Numbered from the stretch's first letter, positions 16,610 through 25,345 are shown. The stretch: 64,000 bases of DNA from JAJCYL01 sp040222875 (GCA_040222875.1 JAVKCG010000008.1:62001-126000), one strand, 5' to 3'. Notes: generated by a model not told the origin, from the sequence alone. Program-made: numbers and translations.

Positions 16610-17362
16610 TTAGTTGGGGCCTCCCTCAAAAGTGATAAATAGACCCACATTATGCAGGGTTAGTTTTCTTAGTGGAGCATTGAATTCATTTACGTCTTTG
16701 GCCAGTAAGTTTCTCAGCCCCCTTGAATATTTTAGCTCAACAGCGAATTTGAAAAACTGATAGAAGAGGTCCATCCCCACACCCAATTCAAGGTTTACAT
16801 TGAAATTACGGGTTTCCAAACGCTCCCTGATATCATCTTCATCTCGACTGCCTGATGCCTCAATAACGGGGCTGGCCCCCACCAATAAATACATCCGACT
16901 ATTTTTTCTTCTGACCGAATGATATTTTAATAATATCGGAAGTTCAACGAGTGTAGCTTCCTTGGCCTCCGTCAATTTGGTGGCATCAGTGAACCTGTAG
17001 GTAAGGTCATTTTCATAAAACCCAACTGATGGAGATGCCCTCAATGATAAAAACTGTAGCAACCTATAGTCCACCACAAAACCCAATTTGAACCCGCCGG
17101 TTATGCTTGGCAGAACAGAGTGAAGGGAGTCAAAAGATGGAGTTGTAAAAGTTTCGTTGTATTCTATTCGATAGTTGGATAGGTGAATGCCCATCAAAAA
17201 ACCGTAATGCAGCTTTCGCTCATCGTAGCTTGAGAGATTGAGTTTTGCAAAATTCAGCCCCTGAGAAAATGTCTTGTTTCCCAGGCCAATGCCAAGTATA
17301 GCAAGCAGGATTATTTTACTGCCGTATAAACTGAACTTATGCCGAATGTCAATGGTTTGCAT
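16610..17362 (-). CDS. porT: PorT-like outer-membrane protein of the type IX secretion system
   Basis: A 250-residue outer-membrane beta-barrel protein. Residues 1-33 form a signal peptide that is somewhat long at its N end (cleavage probably after the FS preceding Q35). The rest alternates polar and hydrophobic strands and carries the PorT-type KLHYGFLMGIHLSNYRI start, FKLGFVVDYRLL and a C-terminal aromatic strand (NVGLFITFEGG). Its position directly after ubiE is the conserved ubiE-porT order I associate with Bacteroidota, which raises confidence. PorT is required for type IX secretion in Porphyromonas and for gliding relatives. The start at 17362 lies inside ubiE; no later in-frame ATG precedes the signal peptide, so the 52-base overlap seems real. 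Confidence 0.85.
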   Translation of the reverse strand: MQTIDIRHKFSLYGSKIILLAILGIGLGNKTFSQGLNFAKLNLSSYDERKLHYGFLMGIHLSNYRIEYNETFTTPSFDSLHSVLPSITGGFKLGFVVDYRLLQFLSLRASPSVGFYENDLTYRFTDATKLTEAKEATLVELPILLKYHSVRRKNSRMYLLVGASPVIEASGSRDEDDIRERLETRNFNVNLELGVGMDLFYQFFKFAVELKYSRGLRNLLAKDVNEFNAPLRKLTLHNVGLFITFEGGPN

Positions 17363-18033
17363 GCAGATTTCTTAAAGCCAATTTCAGTCAGAATTTTGAG
17401 AAAATCATTTCCAAATGGAAATTCGTTTACGGAGGCAGGTAAATAGGTATATGCTGAGTTATCTTTTGAAACCAACTTGCCTATGATAGGTAATATCGCC
17501 TTAAAATAAAAATTATAGAGTTGTTTAAATGGAAAGGCAGTTGGTTTCGAAAACTCCAATATCACTACTTTACCTCCTGGCTTTAGTACCCTAAACATAT
17601 CGGCCAGACCGTTTTTTAAATGCTCAAAATTCCGTACTCCAAATGCAACGATAACCGCATCAAAGTTATTGTCAGGATAATTCAGACCTTCTGAGTCGCC
17701 AAGCTCAAGGGAGATTACATCCTCCAACCCCTTTTGCCTCATTTTTTTCCGTCCTACCTCAAGCATTCCTTTTGATATATCCACCCCAATTACTTTATCA
17801 GGATGAAGGCTCAAGGCTTCGATTGCGAGGTCGCCAGTTCCGGTTGCAACATCCAGAATCACTTTTGGCTGATCCTCCTTTAACATACTTATGGCTTTTT
17901 TTCGCCATTTAATGTCAATACCAAGGCTCAAAAAATGGTTCAGGAAGTCATATTTGCCGCTTATGTTGTTAAACATTTCAGCGACCTGCTCCTTTTTGCT
18001 GGTTTGCTTTTCTTTGTAGGGTAATACTGTCAT
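17311..18033 (-). CDS. ubiE: Demethylmenaquinone methyltransferase (UbiE/MenG)
   Basis: A 240-residue class I SAM methyltransferase with the family signatures MFNNISGKYDFLNHFLSLGID (start), LDVATGTGDLAIEA (SAM motif I), VGVDISKGMLEVG and the YPDNNFDAV-VAFGVRNFEH block near 120-140. It methylates demethylmenaquinone in the last step of menaquinone synthesis. The frame opens with TTG at 18051; I chose the ATG at 18033 (MTVLPYKEK), which fits family length. It is first in the run with porT, an SDR and the UbiA-like gene. Its upstream region, shared with the divergent engB, contains nested inverted repeats. Confidence 0.93.
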   Translation of the reverse strand: MTVLPYKEKQTSKKEQVAEMFNNISGKYDFLNHFLSLGIDIKWRKKAISMLKEDQPKVILDVATGTGDLAIEALSLHPDKVIGVDISKGMLEVGRKKMRQKGLEDVISLELGDSEGLNYPDNNFDAVIVAFGVRNFEHLKNGLADMFRVLKPGGKVVILEFSKPTAFPFKQLYNFYFKAILPIIGKLVSKDNSAYTYLPASVNEFPFGNDFLKILTEIGFKKSACKPLTFGISSVYTAVK

Positions 18034-18061
18034 TTCAGAAAGGGAGTGCAAGTATAATAAT

Positions 18062-18156
18062 GTCGACGGTTAATCAGTCCACTGTCAACGGCATTGTTTT
18101 ATTAGCAGCCGATGGATCGATCCATGACTGCAATCAGTGGACAAATAAGCGTCGAC
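18062..18156. promoter_or_regulatory. Nested inverted repeats between ubiE and engB
   Basis: Between the divergent starts lie GTCGAC (18062-18067), GTCCACTG (18077-18084), a perfect 14-bp palindrome ATGGATCGATCCAT (18112-18125), CAGTGGAC (18135-18142, the complement of the 8-mer) and a second GTCGAC (18151-18156). AATCAGT-x2-AC also recurs as a direct repeat 60 bases apart. The minus-strand sequence TATACTTGC just beyond resembles a -7 element for ubiE. The layout suggests a shared operator, but no regulator is identified. Confidence 0.45.
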
Positions 18157-18162
18157 CAAATC

Positions 18163-18768
18163 ATGAACATCAAAACAGCCGAATTTGTTATCAGCAATAG
18201 CGACTTTAAAAAATGCCCGAAGCCTGATATCCCCGAATACGCTTTTATTGGCAGGTCAAATGTTGGTAAGTCTTCATTGATTAATATGCTGACCAACAGG
18301 AAAAGTTTGGCAAAAACTTCATCCGTTCCTGGTAAAACTCAGCTTGTAAATCATTTCATTATTAACGATAGCTGGTATCTCGTTGACTTACCCGGATACG
18401 GCTGGGCAAAGGTGAGTAAAACCGAAAAAGCGAAATGGGAGGGAATGATCAGAAACTATCTTCTGAATAGAAAGAACTTATGTTGCCTTTTCGTTTTGAT
18501 TGATTCCAGGCTAGAGCCGCAGCCAATTGATGTAGATTTTATTCGGTGGTCTGGTGAACAAGGCATTCCATTAACCTTAATTCTAACAAAGTGCGATAAG
18601 AAATTATCGAAGGTTAAGGCAGCTGAAAACTTGACGGCTTTAAAAAAGAAATTAGGAGAGAATTGGGAAACGCTTCCAACCATTATCAGCACTTCTGCAA
18701 CTAAGGTGCAGGGGCGAGATGAAATTCTGGCTTTGATTGATAGTGTAAACGCAGCATTTCAGGCTTAA
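18163..18768 (+). CDS. engB: EngB/YsxC, ribosome-biogenesis GTPase
   Basis: A 201-residue TRAFAC-class GTPase. G1 GRSNVGKSS is near 31-39, the G2 threonine lies in SSVPGKTQ, G3 is DLPGYGWA near 78-85, G4 TKCD near 142-145 and G5 STSATK near 172-177. EngB assists assembly of the large ribosomal subunit and is usually essential. The frame extends upstream to 18112, but the ATG at 18163 (MNIKTAEFV) matches the usual family start and avoids placing the 14-bp palindrome inside the coding region. It is divergent from ubiE and convergent with lgt, 12 bases from its stop. Confidence 0.93.
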   Translation: MNIKTAEFVISNSDFKKCPKPDIPEYAFIGRSNVGKSSLINMLTNRKSLAKTSSVPGKTQLVNHFIINDSWYLVDLPGYGWAKVSKTEKAKWEGMIRNYLLNRKNLCCLFVLIDSRLEPQPIDVDFIRWSGEQGIPLTLILTKCDKKLSKVKAAENLTALKKKLGENWETLPTIISTSATKVQGRDEILALIDSVNAAFQA

Positions 18769-18780
18769 TGCCTGAACCAT

Positions 18781-19854
18781 TTAAGCTGTTTGCTTTTTAC
18801 CACTCTTTTTTATCAGGATTACGATTCCGGCAATTACCAGAGGGATACTCAAAATTTGACCCATATTTAGAGGCAAACCATCCTCCCATGGTTCCTGGCT
18901 TAGTTTCAGGTATTCATCAAAAAAACGAAGCGACCATAGTGTAACCAGAAAAATCCCGAAAATGACTCCCTCATTCAATTTGTGACGATGCCAATACCAA
19001 AGGTGGGCAAGTAAGAAAAATAGCATTAAACAATAGAAAGCCTCATAGAGCTGTGCAGGATGCCGGGGAATTCCGTAGAAATCCAGCTTGCCATAGGTTT
19101 TATTGCCCTCTTGAAACGTTGAGTAAGTAATTGGTTGATCAACAGCGACAAAGTTGGAATAGTATTCATCACGTTGATAAATCATTTTCACTTGGTTGGC
19201 ATCAATCGAGGTTGATGCACCGCGTTGAAATGTGATTATTGCAGATATAGGTTTTAAACCCTCGGGAGTTGATTCCAGATCATCATTTGATGTGAAATCT
19301 ATATCTTCAATCTGCTTACGATAAACATATGAAAGCCCTGATTCGAGGTTATTTGTGTATACTACACCAAGTGGAAAATCTGTTTGAATTCCGATCATTT
19401 CAGAGTTCATGAAATTACCCGTTCTTATCATAGCACCAGTAAGGCAAACCACTATCACAATTCTGTCCAGCATCCAGAAATAGGTCATGCCTTTCATTTT
19501 TCTGGCAAAAAGATAGAGTGCTGTTAATATACCGATGGCTCCACCATGGCTGGCAAGTCCACCTTCCCATATGAATAATATTTTATGTGGATTGGTGAGG
19601 TACATCACCGGGTCATAAAACAGGCAATGACCCAATCGGGCACCGACGATTACAGCCACAACCATGTACATTGTTAGCGTTTCCACTTCTTTTTCATCCC
19701 GGCCATCTTTTTTGAAAACATAAAACATGACTTGCTGACTCAAGATGAACCCCATTGCAAATAATAGCCCATACCAACGCACAGGGTGGTTCAATCCGGG
19801 AATAACAAAGATGTCCGGATCTGCGCTCCAGATGATGAAACTTAGATAATCCAT
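18781..19854 (-). CDS. lgt: Lgt, prolipoprotein diacylglyceryl transferase, with an inserted segment
   Basis: A 357-residue integral membrane enzyme that transfers diacylglycerol from phosphatidylglycerol to the lipobox cysteine of prelipoproteins. Landmarks: VRWYGLLFAMG near 25-35, GGLASHGGAIG near 98-108 (conserved His), the signature RTGNFMNSE near 144-152 (family GRIGNFIN; the arginine is kept) and RHPAQLYEA near 264-272. Family members are usually about 260-300 residues; the extra length is a roughly 90-residue polar stretch (168-258) between the signature and HPAQLYE that should face the periplasm. Last gene of trkA-trkH-lgt, 24 bases after trkH. Many lipoproteins in this window need this enzyme. 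Confidence 0.93.
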   Translation of the reverse strand: MDYLSFIIWSADPDIFVIPGLNHPVRWYGLLFAMGFILSQQVMFYVFKKDGRDEKEVETLTMYMVVAVIVGARLGHCLFYDPVMYLTNPHKILFIWEGGLASHGGAIGILTALYLFARKMKGMTYFWMLDRIVIVVCLTGAMIRTGNFMNSEMIGIQTDFPLGVVYTNNLESGLSYVYRKQIEDIDFTSNDDLESTPEGLKPISAIITFQRGASTSIDANQVKMIYQRDEYYSNFVAVDQPITYSTFQEGNKTYGKLDFYGIPRHPAQLYEAFYCLMLFFLLAHLWYWHRHKLNEGVIFGIFLVTLWSLRFFDEYLKLSQEPWEDGLPLNMGQILSIPLVIAGIVILIKKSGKKQTA

Positions 19855-19878
19855 GATTTTTAAATGTTGGTTTGTGGG

Positions 19879-21336
19879 TTATTGACGCCTCCAAAAATAG
19901 GGCGTAAAAAGAATTAATACTGTAAACAATTCCAAGCGGCCTAAAAGCATCAAACCTGATAAAAACCATTTACCTGCATCTGGAATTTCGGAGTAACTGT
20001 AAAGAGGCCCAACTTTTCCAATTGCTGGCCCCACATTACCTAAACAAGCAGCAACAGCCCCCAAAGCCGTTTCAAAATCTACACCCATCGAAGCCATGAT
20101 GATTGAGCCGATGGCGAAAATCGAGATGTAGATCATTATAAAAGCTAGAACAGTAAATGTTATATCCTGACTTACAGCTTTCTTATTTAGCCTTACGGGT
20201 AGCACTGCTGTTGGGTGAATTTGTCGTTTAAACTCCAAAAGTCCATTTTTAATGAGCACTACATGCCTCACTATCTTAACACCACCGGCAGTTGACCCGG
20301 CCGACCCTCCAAAAAACATTAACACAAAAAATATTACTGTAATAAATGGAGACCACGCTGTATAATCAGCGGTTACGTAACCTGTAGTTGTGATGATGGA
20401 AATAACCTGAAACAAACTCGTTCTAAACGCTTTTTCTACAGGTGTATTCGAGATCATCATTATGCCAACTGCGATCAGCACACCGATGCCAAGGCAAAAC
20501 CCAGCGTAGAATTTGAACTCTTCGTTGGTAAATGATTTCTTAAAATCGCCATGCAGAGCAAAGTATATAATGGTAAAATTGGTTCCTGCCAGGAACATGA
20601 AAATAATGATCACGTATTGAACATAAGGGCTTGAATAATACGCAATACTTGCGTTTTTTGGGGAAAACCCGCCTGAAGCCGCAGTGGTAAATGAATGCGT
20701 GATGGCATCGAAAAAGTCCAAACCGCCAAAAAGAAGCAGAACAAGTTCAATTCCTGTGAGGCCTATATAAATAAACCAAAGCCGTTTTGCAGTTTCCTTA
20801 ATTCTTGGTTGGAGTTTATCAGGCGAAATACCGGGTGCCTCTGCAACAAAAAGCTGCATACCCCCAATGCCAAGAAGTGGCAAAATGGCAATGGTTAGTA
20901 CAATAATGCCCATACCTCCTATCCATTGGGTCAGGCTCCGCCAAAATAAAATGCCCCGATGGATGGATTCTATATCATTGAGTATAGTTGCTCCCGTTGT
21001 AGAATACCCTGAAACTGTTTCGAAAAAAGCATCGGCCATTGAAGGAATAGCTCCACTAAAAAGATATGGCAGGGTTCCGAAAAATGAAATGATGAGCCAA
21101 CCCAGGCTTACAATTAGATACCCATCCCGTTTGCTAAGTTCTTTTGAATCAGGGTTTCTTGTAAAAAACACCAAAAGAGCGCCAATAATTGAATTGATCG
21201 TAGCCGACCAGATGATAGCTTCATGGTCACCGTCTCCATAATAAAATGAAAATGGTAGGCAGGTTAACATGAAGAAGCCGTTGAGCAAGAGTAAATACCC
21301 AAAAAAACTTGCTATAACTGGGTAGTTGAACCTCAT
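19879..21336 (-). CDS. trkH: TrkH, potassium uptake channel subunit
   Basis: A 485-residue membrane protein of the TrkH/KtrB superfamily. Four pore loops are recognisable: GYSTTGATI near 110, TAASGGFSPKNAS near 217, the TTGYVTADY region near 310 and GNVGPAIGK near 437. The conserved GGSAGSTAGGVK region near 340-352 is also present. It mediates K+ uptake together with the cytoplasmic TrkA gate, whose gene overlaps it by 4 bp (ATGA) on the upstream side. Length and motif order are normal, and both partners are present. Confidence 0.95.
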   Translation of the reverse strand: MRFNYPVIASFFGYLLLLNGFFMLTCLPFSFYYGDGDHEAIIWSATINSIIGALLVFFTRNPDSKELSKRDGYLIVSLGWLIISFFGTLPYLFSGAIPSMADAFFETVSGYSTTGATILNDIESIHRGILFWRSLTQWIGGMGIIVLTIAILPLLGIGGMQLFVAEAPGISPDKLQPRIKETAKRLWFIYIGLTGIELVLLLFGGLDFFDAITHSFTTAASGGFSPKNASIAYYSSPYVQYVIIIFMFLAGTNFTIIYFALHGDFKKSFTNEEFKFYAGFCLGIGVLIAVGIMMISNTPVEKAFRTSLFQVISIITTTGYVTADYTAWSPFITVIFFVLMFFGGSAGSTAGGVKIVRHVVLIKNGLLEFKRQIHPTAVLPVRLNKKAVSQDITFTVLAFIMIYISIFAIGSIIMASMGVDFETALGAVAACLGNVGPAIGKVGPLYSYSEIPDAGKWFLSGLMLLGRLELFTVLILFTPYFWRRQ

Positions 21337-22673
21337 TTGAAGAAGTCCTCAATGGTATGGATGCATTCTGGCCGGGAGAGCACCACCACTCGGTCTTTAG
21401 GTTTAAAATTGAAATTGCCGCCAACAGTGTAACCAGTGCCGTTTCTAATCACACCGCCAACGACAGCTGTCTGAGGTAAATTGAGGTTTCTGAGCGCATG
21501 TCTTAAAATTTTAGAATCTGACTTGACTTCAAACTCAAGTACCTCAGCATCCACACCATGTAAACTGGTTATATGAAGCACTTCGCCCTGTCTTATATAT
21601 CTAAAAATGAAATTGGCAGCAATCAATTTTTTGTTGATCAGTGTATCTACCCCAATATTCTGCGAAAGGTGGATGTAATCGATGTTCTCAACTAAAGCAA
21701 TGGTTTTGCTTACATTGTTGTTTTTAGCAACCAAAGAAGAAATCATATTGGTTTCAGAGTCCCCGGTGAGGGCTAGAAACGCATCCATCTCTTTAAGCCC
21801 TTCCTCTATTAATAAGTCTACATCTCGGCCATCGCCATTTATGATTAAAGTGTCTGGTAATATATCGGCCAGCTCAAAACACTTGTCTTTATCTTTCTCG
21901 ATAAGCTTGATTTTATAAGTTTTGCTGAGCTTCCTGGCAGTATGGATCCCCACTCGGCTCCCTCCTAAAATCATCAAACTTTTTACTGCAACATGAGGTT
22001 TTTTGGCAAGCTCAAGTACGCGGTTTACGCCATCTGGTTGAGCAATAAAATAGGCGTGATCATTTATGCAAAACTTATTCTCACCATGCGGAATAATGGT
22101 TTCATTGTCCCGAAGAATTGCAACAGTGGTAAAATTGTAATCTGGATTTAGATAAGCCGTTTCAGTTAATGTTTTGCCTGCAAGTTCACTTTCTTCATCT
22201 ATAACTATCCCAACTAATGTCAACTTGCCGTCTTCGAACTCGAAAGAATCTGTAACCGATGTGTGGCTGAGCAAACGCTTTATCTCTTTAGCGGCCAGTG
22301 TTTCTGGGGAGATGATCTCATCAATGCCAATTGACTTCAAATCAAGGCTTTCTTTATCCAATAAAAACTCAGGATTGCTAACCCTTGCAACAGTTCTTTT
22401 TACTCCTAAATTTTTAGCAATTACTGTAGTTGCAATATTTGTGGCCTCAGATTCGGTAACAGAAATCAGTAAATCAGCCTTGGCCACTTTAGCCTCCTTC
22501 AAAATTTGATAGGAGGTTGAGCTTCCCTTTAAAGTACCAACGTCAAGATGGTTAGAGGCATAACGTAACCGCTCTTGGTCAAGGTCGATTAAAACAATAT
22601 CATGCTCTTCAATGGCTAATAATTTGGCGAGATGAAATCCTACATCTCCTGCACCTGCTATGATAATCCGCAT
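21333..22673 (-). CDS. trkA: TrkA, NAD-binding regulatory subunit of K+ uptake
   Basis: A 446-residue peripheral membrane protein with two copies of the RCK unit. The first Rossmann domain starts at IIAGAGDVGFHLAK with acidic residue D30-like in LIDLDQERL; the second starts at MILGGSRVGIHTARK near 232. Each is followed by a TrkA_C ligand-binding domain. NAD(H) and probably ATP/ADP binding control K+ flux through TrkH. First gene of trkA-trkH-lgt, with a TATATTTG -7 element 25 bases upstream of its ATG. Confidence 0.95.
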   Translation of the reverse strand: MRIIIAGAGDVGFHLAKLLAIEEHDIVLIDLDQERLRYASNHLDVGTLKGSSTSYQILKEAKVAKADLLISVTESEATNIATTVIAKNLGVKRTVARVSNPEFLLDKESLDLKSIGIDEIISPETLAAKEIKRLLSHTSVTDSFEFEDGKLTLVGIVIDEESELAGKTLTETAYLNPDYNFTTVAILRDNETIIPHGENKFCINDHAYFIAQPDGVNRVLELAKKPHVAVKSLMILGGSRVGIHTARKLSKTYKIKLIEKDKDKCFELADILPDTLIINGDGRDVDLLIEEGLKEMDAFLALTGDSETNMISSLVAKNNNVSKTIALVENIDYIHLSQNIGVDTLINKKLIAANFIFRYIRQGEVLHITSLHGVDAEVLEFEVKSDSKILRHALRNLNLPQTAVVGGVIRNGTGYTVGGNFNFKPKDRVVVLSRPECIHTIEDFFK

Positions 22674-22697
22674 CCGCCTAAGGTGAAATTAAAGGAG

Positions 22698-22705
22698 CAA
22701 ATATA
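22698..22705 (-). promoter_or_regulatory. -7 element of the trkA promoter
   Basis: TATATTTG followed by C on the minus strand, matching TAnnTTTG. No good -33 element is visible at the right distance, so only the -7 half is called. Confidence 0.5.
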
Positions 22706-22809
22706 AACATTAAACCTTCCGATAATCTGCATTCGAAAATTGAATGAACCCCATCAAATCGACCATTTAAGTTCTTCATAGTCAGGCAACCATGGCCTGT
22801 CTATTTCAT

Positions 22810-22817
22810 TAACTTTG
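22810..22817 (+). promoter_or_regulatory. -7 element of the OstA-like gene, nearly leaderless
   Basis: TAACTTTG matches TAnnTTTG and ends only four bases before the ATG at 22822. Transcription should therefore begin at or next to the start codon, giving a leaderless or nearly leaderless mRNA. The -33 element is not clear. Confidence 0.55.
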
Positions 22818-22821
22818 CACA

Positions 22822-24414
22822 ATGAAGATGTGGTTAGTTTGGTTTGGACTTCTGGCATGGTTCCTCTTAGGAGAGATCACGACATCCATAGCCCAAAAAA
22901 AAGAGCGCATCCAATACCAGGCTGATACCCTTAAAAATGGCCGCAATGAACGTGGCCGCTACAGAAAACTTATCAAAAACGTTGTCTTCAAACAAAAAGG
23001 AACTACCGTCTATTGCGACTCTTCATTTTTTTATCCGAAGGATAACCTGATGGAGGCGTATGGCAGAGTTAAGATTGTAGATGATTCAGCAACTGTAACC
23101 AGCCGAAAGCTAATCTATGACGGTAATGGCCGCATGGCCAAGCTTAGAAATAATGTTGTGTACACCAATGGCACAAGAACCTTGTATACTGATATTCTGG
23201 ATTACAATCTCGAAACAAAAGTGGCTGCATTCTATCAAAAAGGCCGTTTGGTGGACGTTGAAAATACCCTGAACAGTAAAAGAGGACTGTATTATGAATT
23301 AAATGAAGAAGTCTTCTTTTATGATGACGTTGAGCTAATTAATGAGCAGTACACATTGTATGCAGATACGATGAAGTATATCACACACAACAAGGTGGCT
23401 TATACATATGGCCCTACTACAATCGTAGGCAGCGACAGTTCGGTTTTAGTGGCAGATGGAGGCGAGTACTATACCGTTATTAAGCAGGAAATTTTTGCTG
23501 ATGGTCAAATTACGACTGAGGATTATATCCTGGATGCTGACAAATTATTCTTTGATGACCTTAATGGATTTTATGAGGCAATTGGGCATGTGAAGCTTAC
23601 GGCAAAGCATGAAGATTCCTGGATTTTGGGCAGGCAAGGTCAGTATTATAATGAGATTGGGTTGACAAAAGTTTGGGGCAACGCTTTGATGAAAAAGCTC
23701 ATGGACGATGAAGACACCATGTACATTTCTGCTGATACGCTAGTCTCCATTGAAAGTGAGTTCGATTCCCTGGACCGGGTGTTGGCGTATAATAATGTAA
23801 AACTGTTCAAATCGAATTTACAAGGCAGGTCTGATTCGGCATCTTATCACATTCTTGATTCCATGATCCATCTATATGATGATCCGGTGATTTGGAACGA
23901 AGGCAACCAACTTTTGGCAGACTCCATCAATGTTTTACTAGTTAAAAATCTGATGGACAAAATGTATTTGAACCAGAGTGCTTTTGTGATTTCGCAGGAC
24001 ACCCTCGGCAATTTTAACCAGGTGAAAGGCCGTAATATGCTGGCCCAATTTGAAGGAAGGGAGATCACTAAAATTGATGTAAATGGCAATGGTGAAAGCA
24101 ATTATTACTACTTACTTGAAGACCTCACAGGCATCATGGGTTTAAACCATATTTTGTGCAGCAACATAGTTTTAAGATTCGTGAACAGCGAATTGAACAA
24201 TATTAGCTTTTACACCAATCCCGATGCGACCTTTACCCCAACCCATGAACTAGTGGAAGATAAAAAACACCTTGAAGGTTTCAGATGGAGGGACGATGAG
24301 CGTCCCTTAATTGGCGATGTGGTTTACTACTACCGGCCCAAAGAGGAGAAAAAAGAAGAAGGCCCTAAATTTAAGATTGAGGTGATTGAAGTAAAGCAGG
24401 GTGGTAACAAATAA
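22822..24414 (+). CDS. OstA/LptA-like outer-membrane biogenesis protein
   Basis: A 530-residue exported protein: residues 1-25 form a signal peptide ending in SIAQ. The rest is a series of short beta-strand repeats, with words such as VVFKQKGTTVYCDSSFF, AYGRVKIVDDSATVTSRKL and ALMKKLMDDEDTMYISADTL, typical of the OstA N-terminal (LptA-type beta-jellyroll) domain. This family shields the acyl chains of lipopolysaccharide during transport across the periplasm. No C-terminal LptD barrel is present, so this is an LptA-like or periplasmic form. Single gene; the promoter is almost at the start codon. The C-terminal tail (from about 505) is rich in K and E and looks disordered. Confidence 0.85.
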   Translation: MKMWLVWFGLLAWFLLGEITTSIAQKKERIQYQADTLKNGRNERGRYRKLIKNVVFKQKGTTVYCDSSFFYPKDNLMEAYGRVKIVDDSATVTSRKLIYDGNGRMAKLRNNVVYTNGTRTLYTDILDYNLETKVAAFYQKGRLVDVENTLNSKRGLYYELNEEVFFYDDVELINEQYTLYADTMKYITHNKVAYTYGPTTIVGSDSSVLVADGGEYYTVIKQEIFADGQITTEDYILDADKLFFDDLNGFYEAIGHVKLTAKHEDSWILGRQGQYYNEIGLTKVWGNALMKKLMDDEDTMYISADTLVSIESEFDSLDRVLAYNNVKLFKSNLQGRSDSASYHILDSMIHLYDDPVIWNEGNQLLADSINVLLVKNLMDKMYLNQSAFVISQDTLGNFNQVKGRNMLAQFEGREITKIDVNGNGESNYYYLLEDLTGIMGLNHILCSNIVLRFVNSELNNISFYTNPDATFTPTHELVEDKKHLEGFRWRDDERPLIGDVVYYYRPKEEKKEEGPKFKIEVIEVKQGGNK

Positions 24415-24420
24415 AAGGAC

Positions 24421-24453
24421 TTGTCTCATCAGCAAATTATTTTGATATATTTG
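24421..24453 (+). promoter_or_regulatory. Candidate promoter of tRNA-Ala
   Basis: TTG at 24421-24423 and TATATTTG at 24446-24453, separated by 22 bases, just upstream of the tRNA. The -7 element is a full match; the spacer is a little long. Confidence 0.6.
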
Positions 24454-24466
24454 CCCACTTCAAAAT

Positions 24467-24540
24467 GGGGCCATAGCTCAGCTGGCTAGAGCGCTTGACT
24501 GGCAGTCAAGAGGTCGTCGGTTCGACTCCGATTGGCTCCA
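24467..24540 (+). tRNA. tRNA-Ala (anticodon GGC)
   Basis: A 74-base cloverleaf: acceptor arms GGGGCCA and TGGCTCC pair with the alanine-identity G3-U70 wobble and discriminator A. The anticodon stem CTTGA/TCAAG closes loop CTGGCAG, giving anticodon GGC, and the T loop is TTCGACT. It has its own promoter and terminator. Confidence 0.97.
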
Positions 24541-24550
24541 CCTGATTATC

Positions 24551-24580
24551 AAGCACTTACGGGGATGTAAGTGCTTTTTT
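24551..24580 (+). terminator. Rho-independent terminator after tRNA-Ala
   Basis: Perfect 10-bp stem AAGCACTTAC/GTAAGTGCTT with a six-base loop, followed by a T run. Confidence 0.92.
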
Positions 24581-25032
24581 GTTTTTATAACGGCGTTCTT
24601 TTTAAATCCATACTTAAGGTATAGGAATTGATTAACAGAGTTAAGCTGAGCCTATCAGATTACCGTAATATTGATTGGAATGAAACACAAAGCAAAATTC
24701 TGGAAATATCAGATAAAGGAATGTTGTTGATACTGCTAGTCGAGACTTGCAGATTTCTATATCCCCGATTATAACAGCGAAAAGTAGCATGTTCATACGA
24801 CAACTTTTTCTATAATGACATTGAGTATCAGGCTGACCTTGTTTTATCAAGTTAGGATGTTTATGGGGAGTTCACCTGGTAAATCACCGGAAAACCCTTT
24901 CAAATAGCTGATATTCAACCGCTTGCCTTGGCCTGAATGACTGTCCTACACAATGTCCTATATTTTCATTATATTTCAGGCGACCGCCTTAAATAATTGG
25001 CATACTACAATTTTTAAATTTTTGCTGGTAGT
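24581..25032. other. 452-base non-coding stretch after tRNA-Ala
   Basis: No convincing gene. Short open stretches exist on both strands (for example about 47 codons on plus from near 24624, and a 69-codon frame on minus at 24641-24850), but neither looks like protein. It could be a decayed insertion next to the tRNA, but I find no repeat of the tRNA 3' end and no recombinase remnant. Confidence 0.4.
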
Positions 25033-25305
25033 ATGTCTGAAATCCTCAAATACTTCTTAAGTAAGCTTGATACTCTGACCGACCAACTCTCGGAAGTAGG
25101 TTTAGCGGCGGCATTACTAATTATTTCCTTAGCTCATTTGGGTTGGAAATTGTATAAATATACAAGTGATAAAAAGCTGTTAAATGATTTGAGGAGAGAC
25201 CCAGACATTGACTCGTTTGAAGTCGGTGATAATACCAATAAGATGATGGTTAAAAAAAGATCTACCACCACTCAAACACGGTCAACTCGTTCATTCAGAA
25301 AGTAA
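25033..25305 (+). CDS. Small hypothetical membrane protein
   Basis: A 90-residue protein with an amphipathic start, one hydrophobic segment near 22-41 (GLAAALLIISLAHLGWKLY), and a basic, Thr/Ser/Arg-rich tail (KKRSTTTQTRSTRSFRK) that should lie on the cytoplasmic side. I do not recognise a family. It stands alone between a non-coding stretch and a GC-rich inverted repeat, with no strong ribosome binding site. The membrane segment and the positive-inside tail argue for a real product; length and isolation argue for caution. Confidence 0.55.
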   Translation: MSEILKYFLSKLDTLTDQLSEVGLAAALLIISLAHLGWKLYKYTSDKKLLNDLRRDPDIDSFEVGDNTNKMMVKKRSTTTQTRSTRSFRK

Positions 25306-25345
25306 AATCCTAATTTGTTAACTAACTCGTTGAAAACTGAGTAAA

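Noticed and set aside
24641..24850. A 69-codon minus-strand frame behind tRNA-Ala
   Set aside because: Cys/His scatter, no membrane or signal logic and a poor start context; more likely non-coding.
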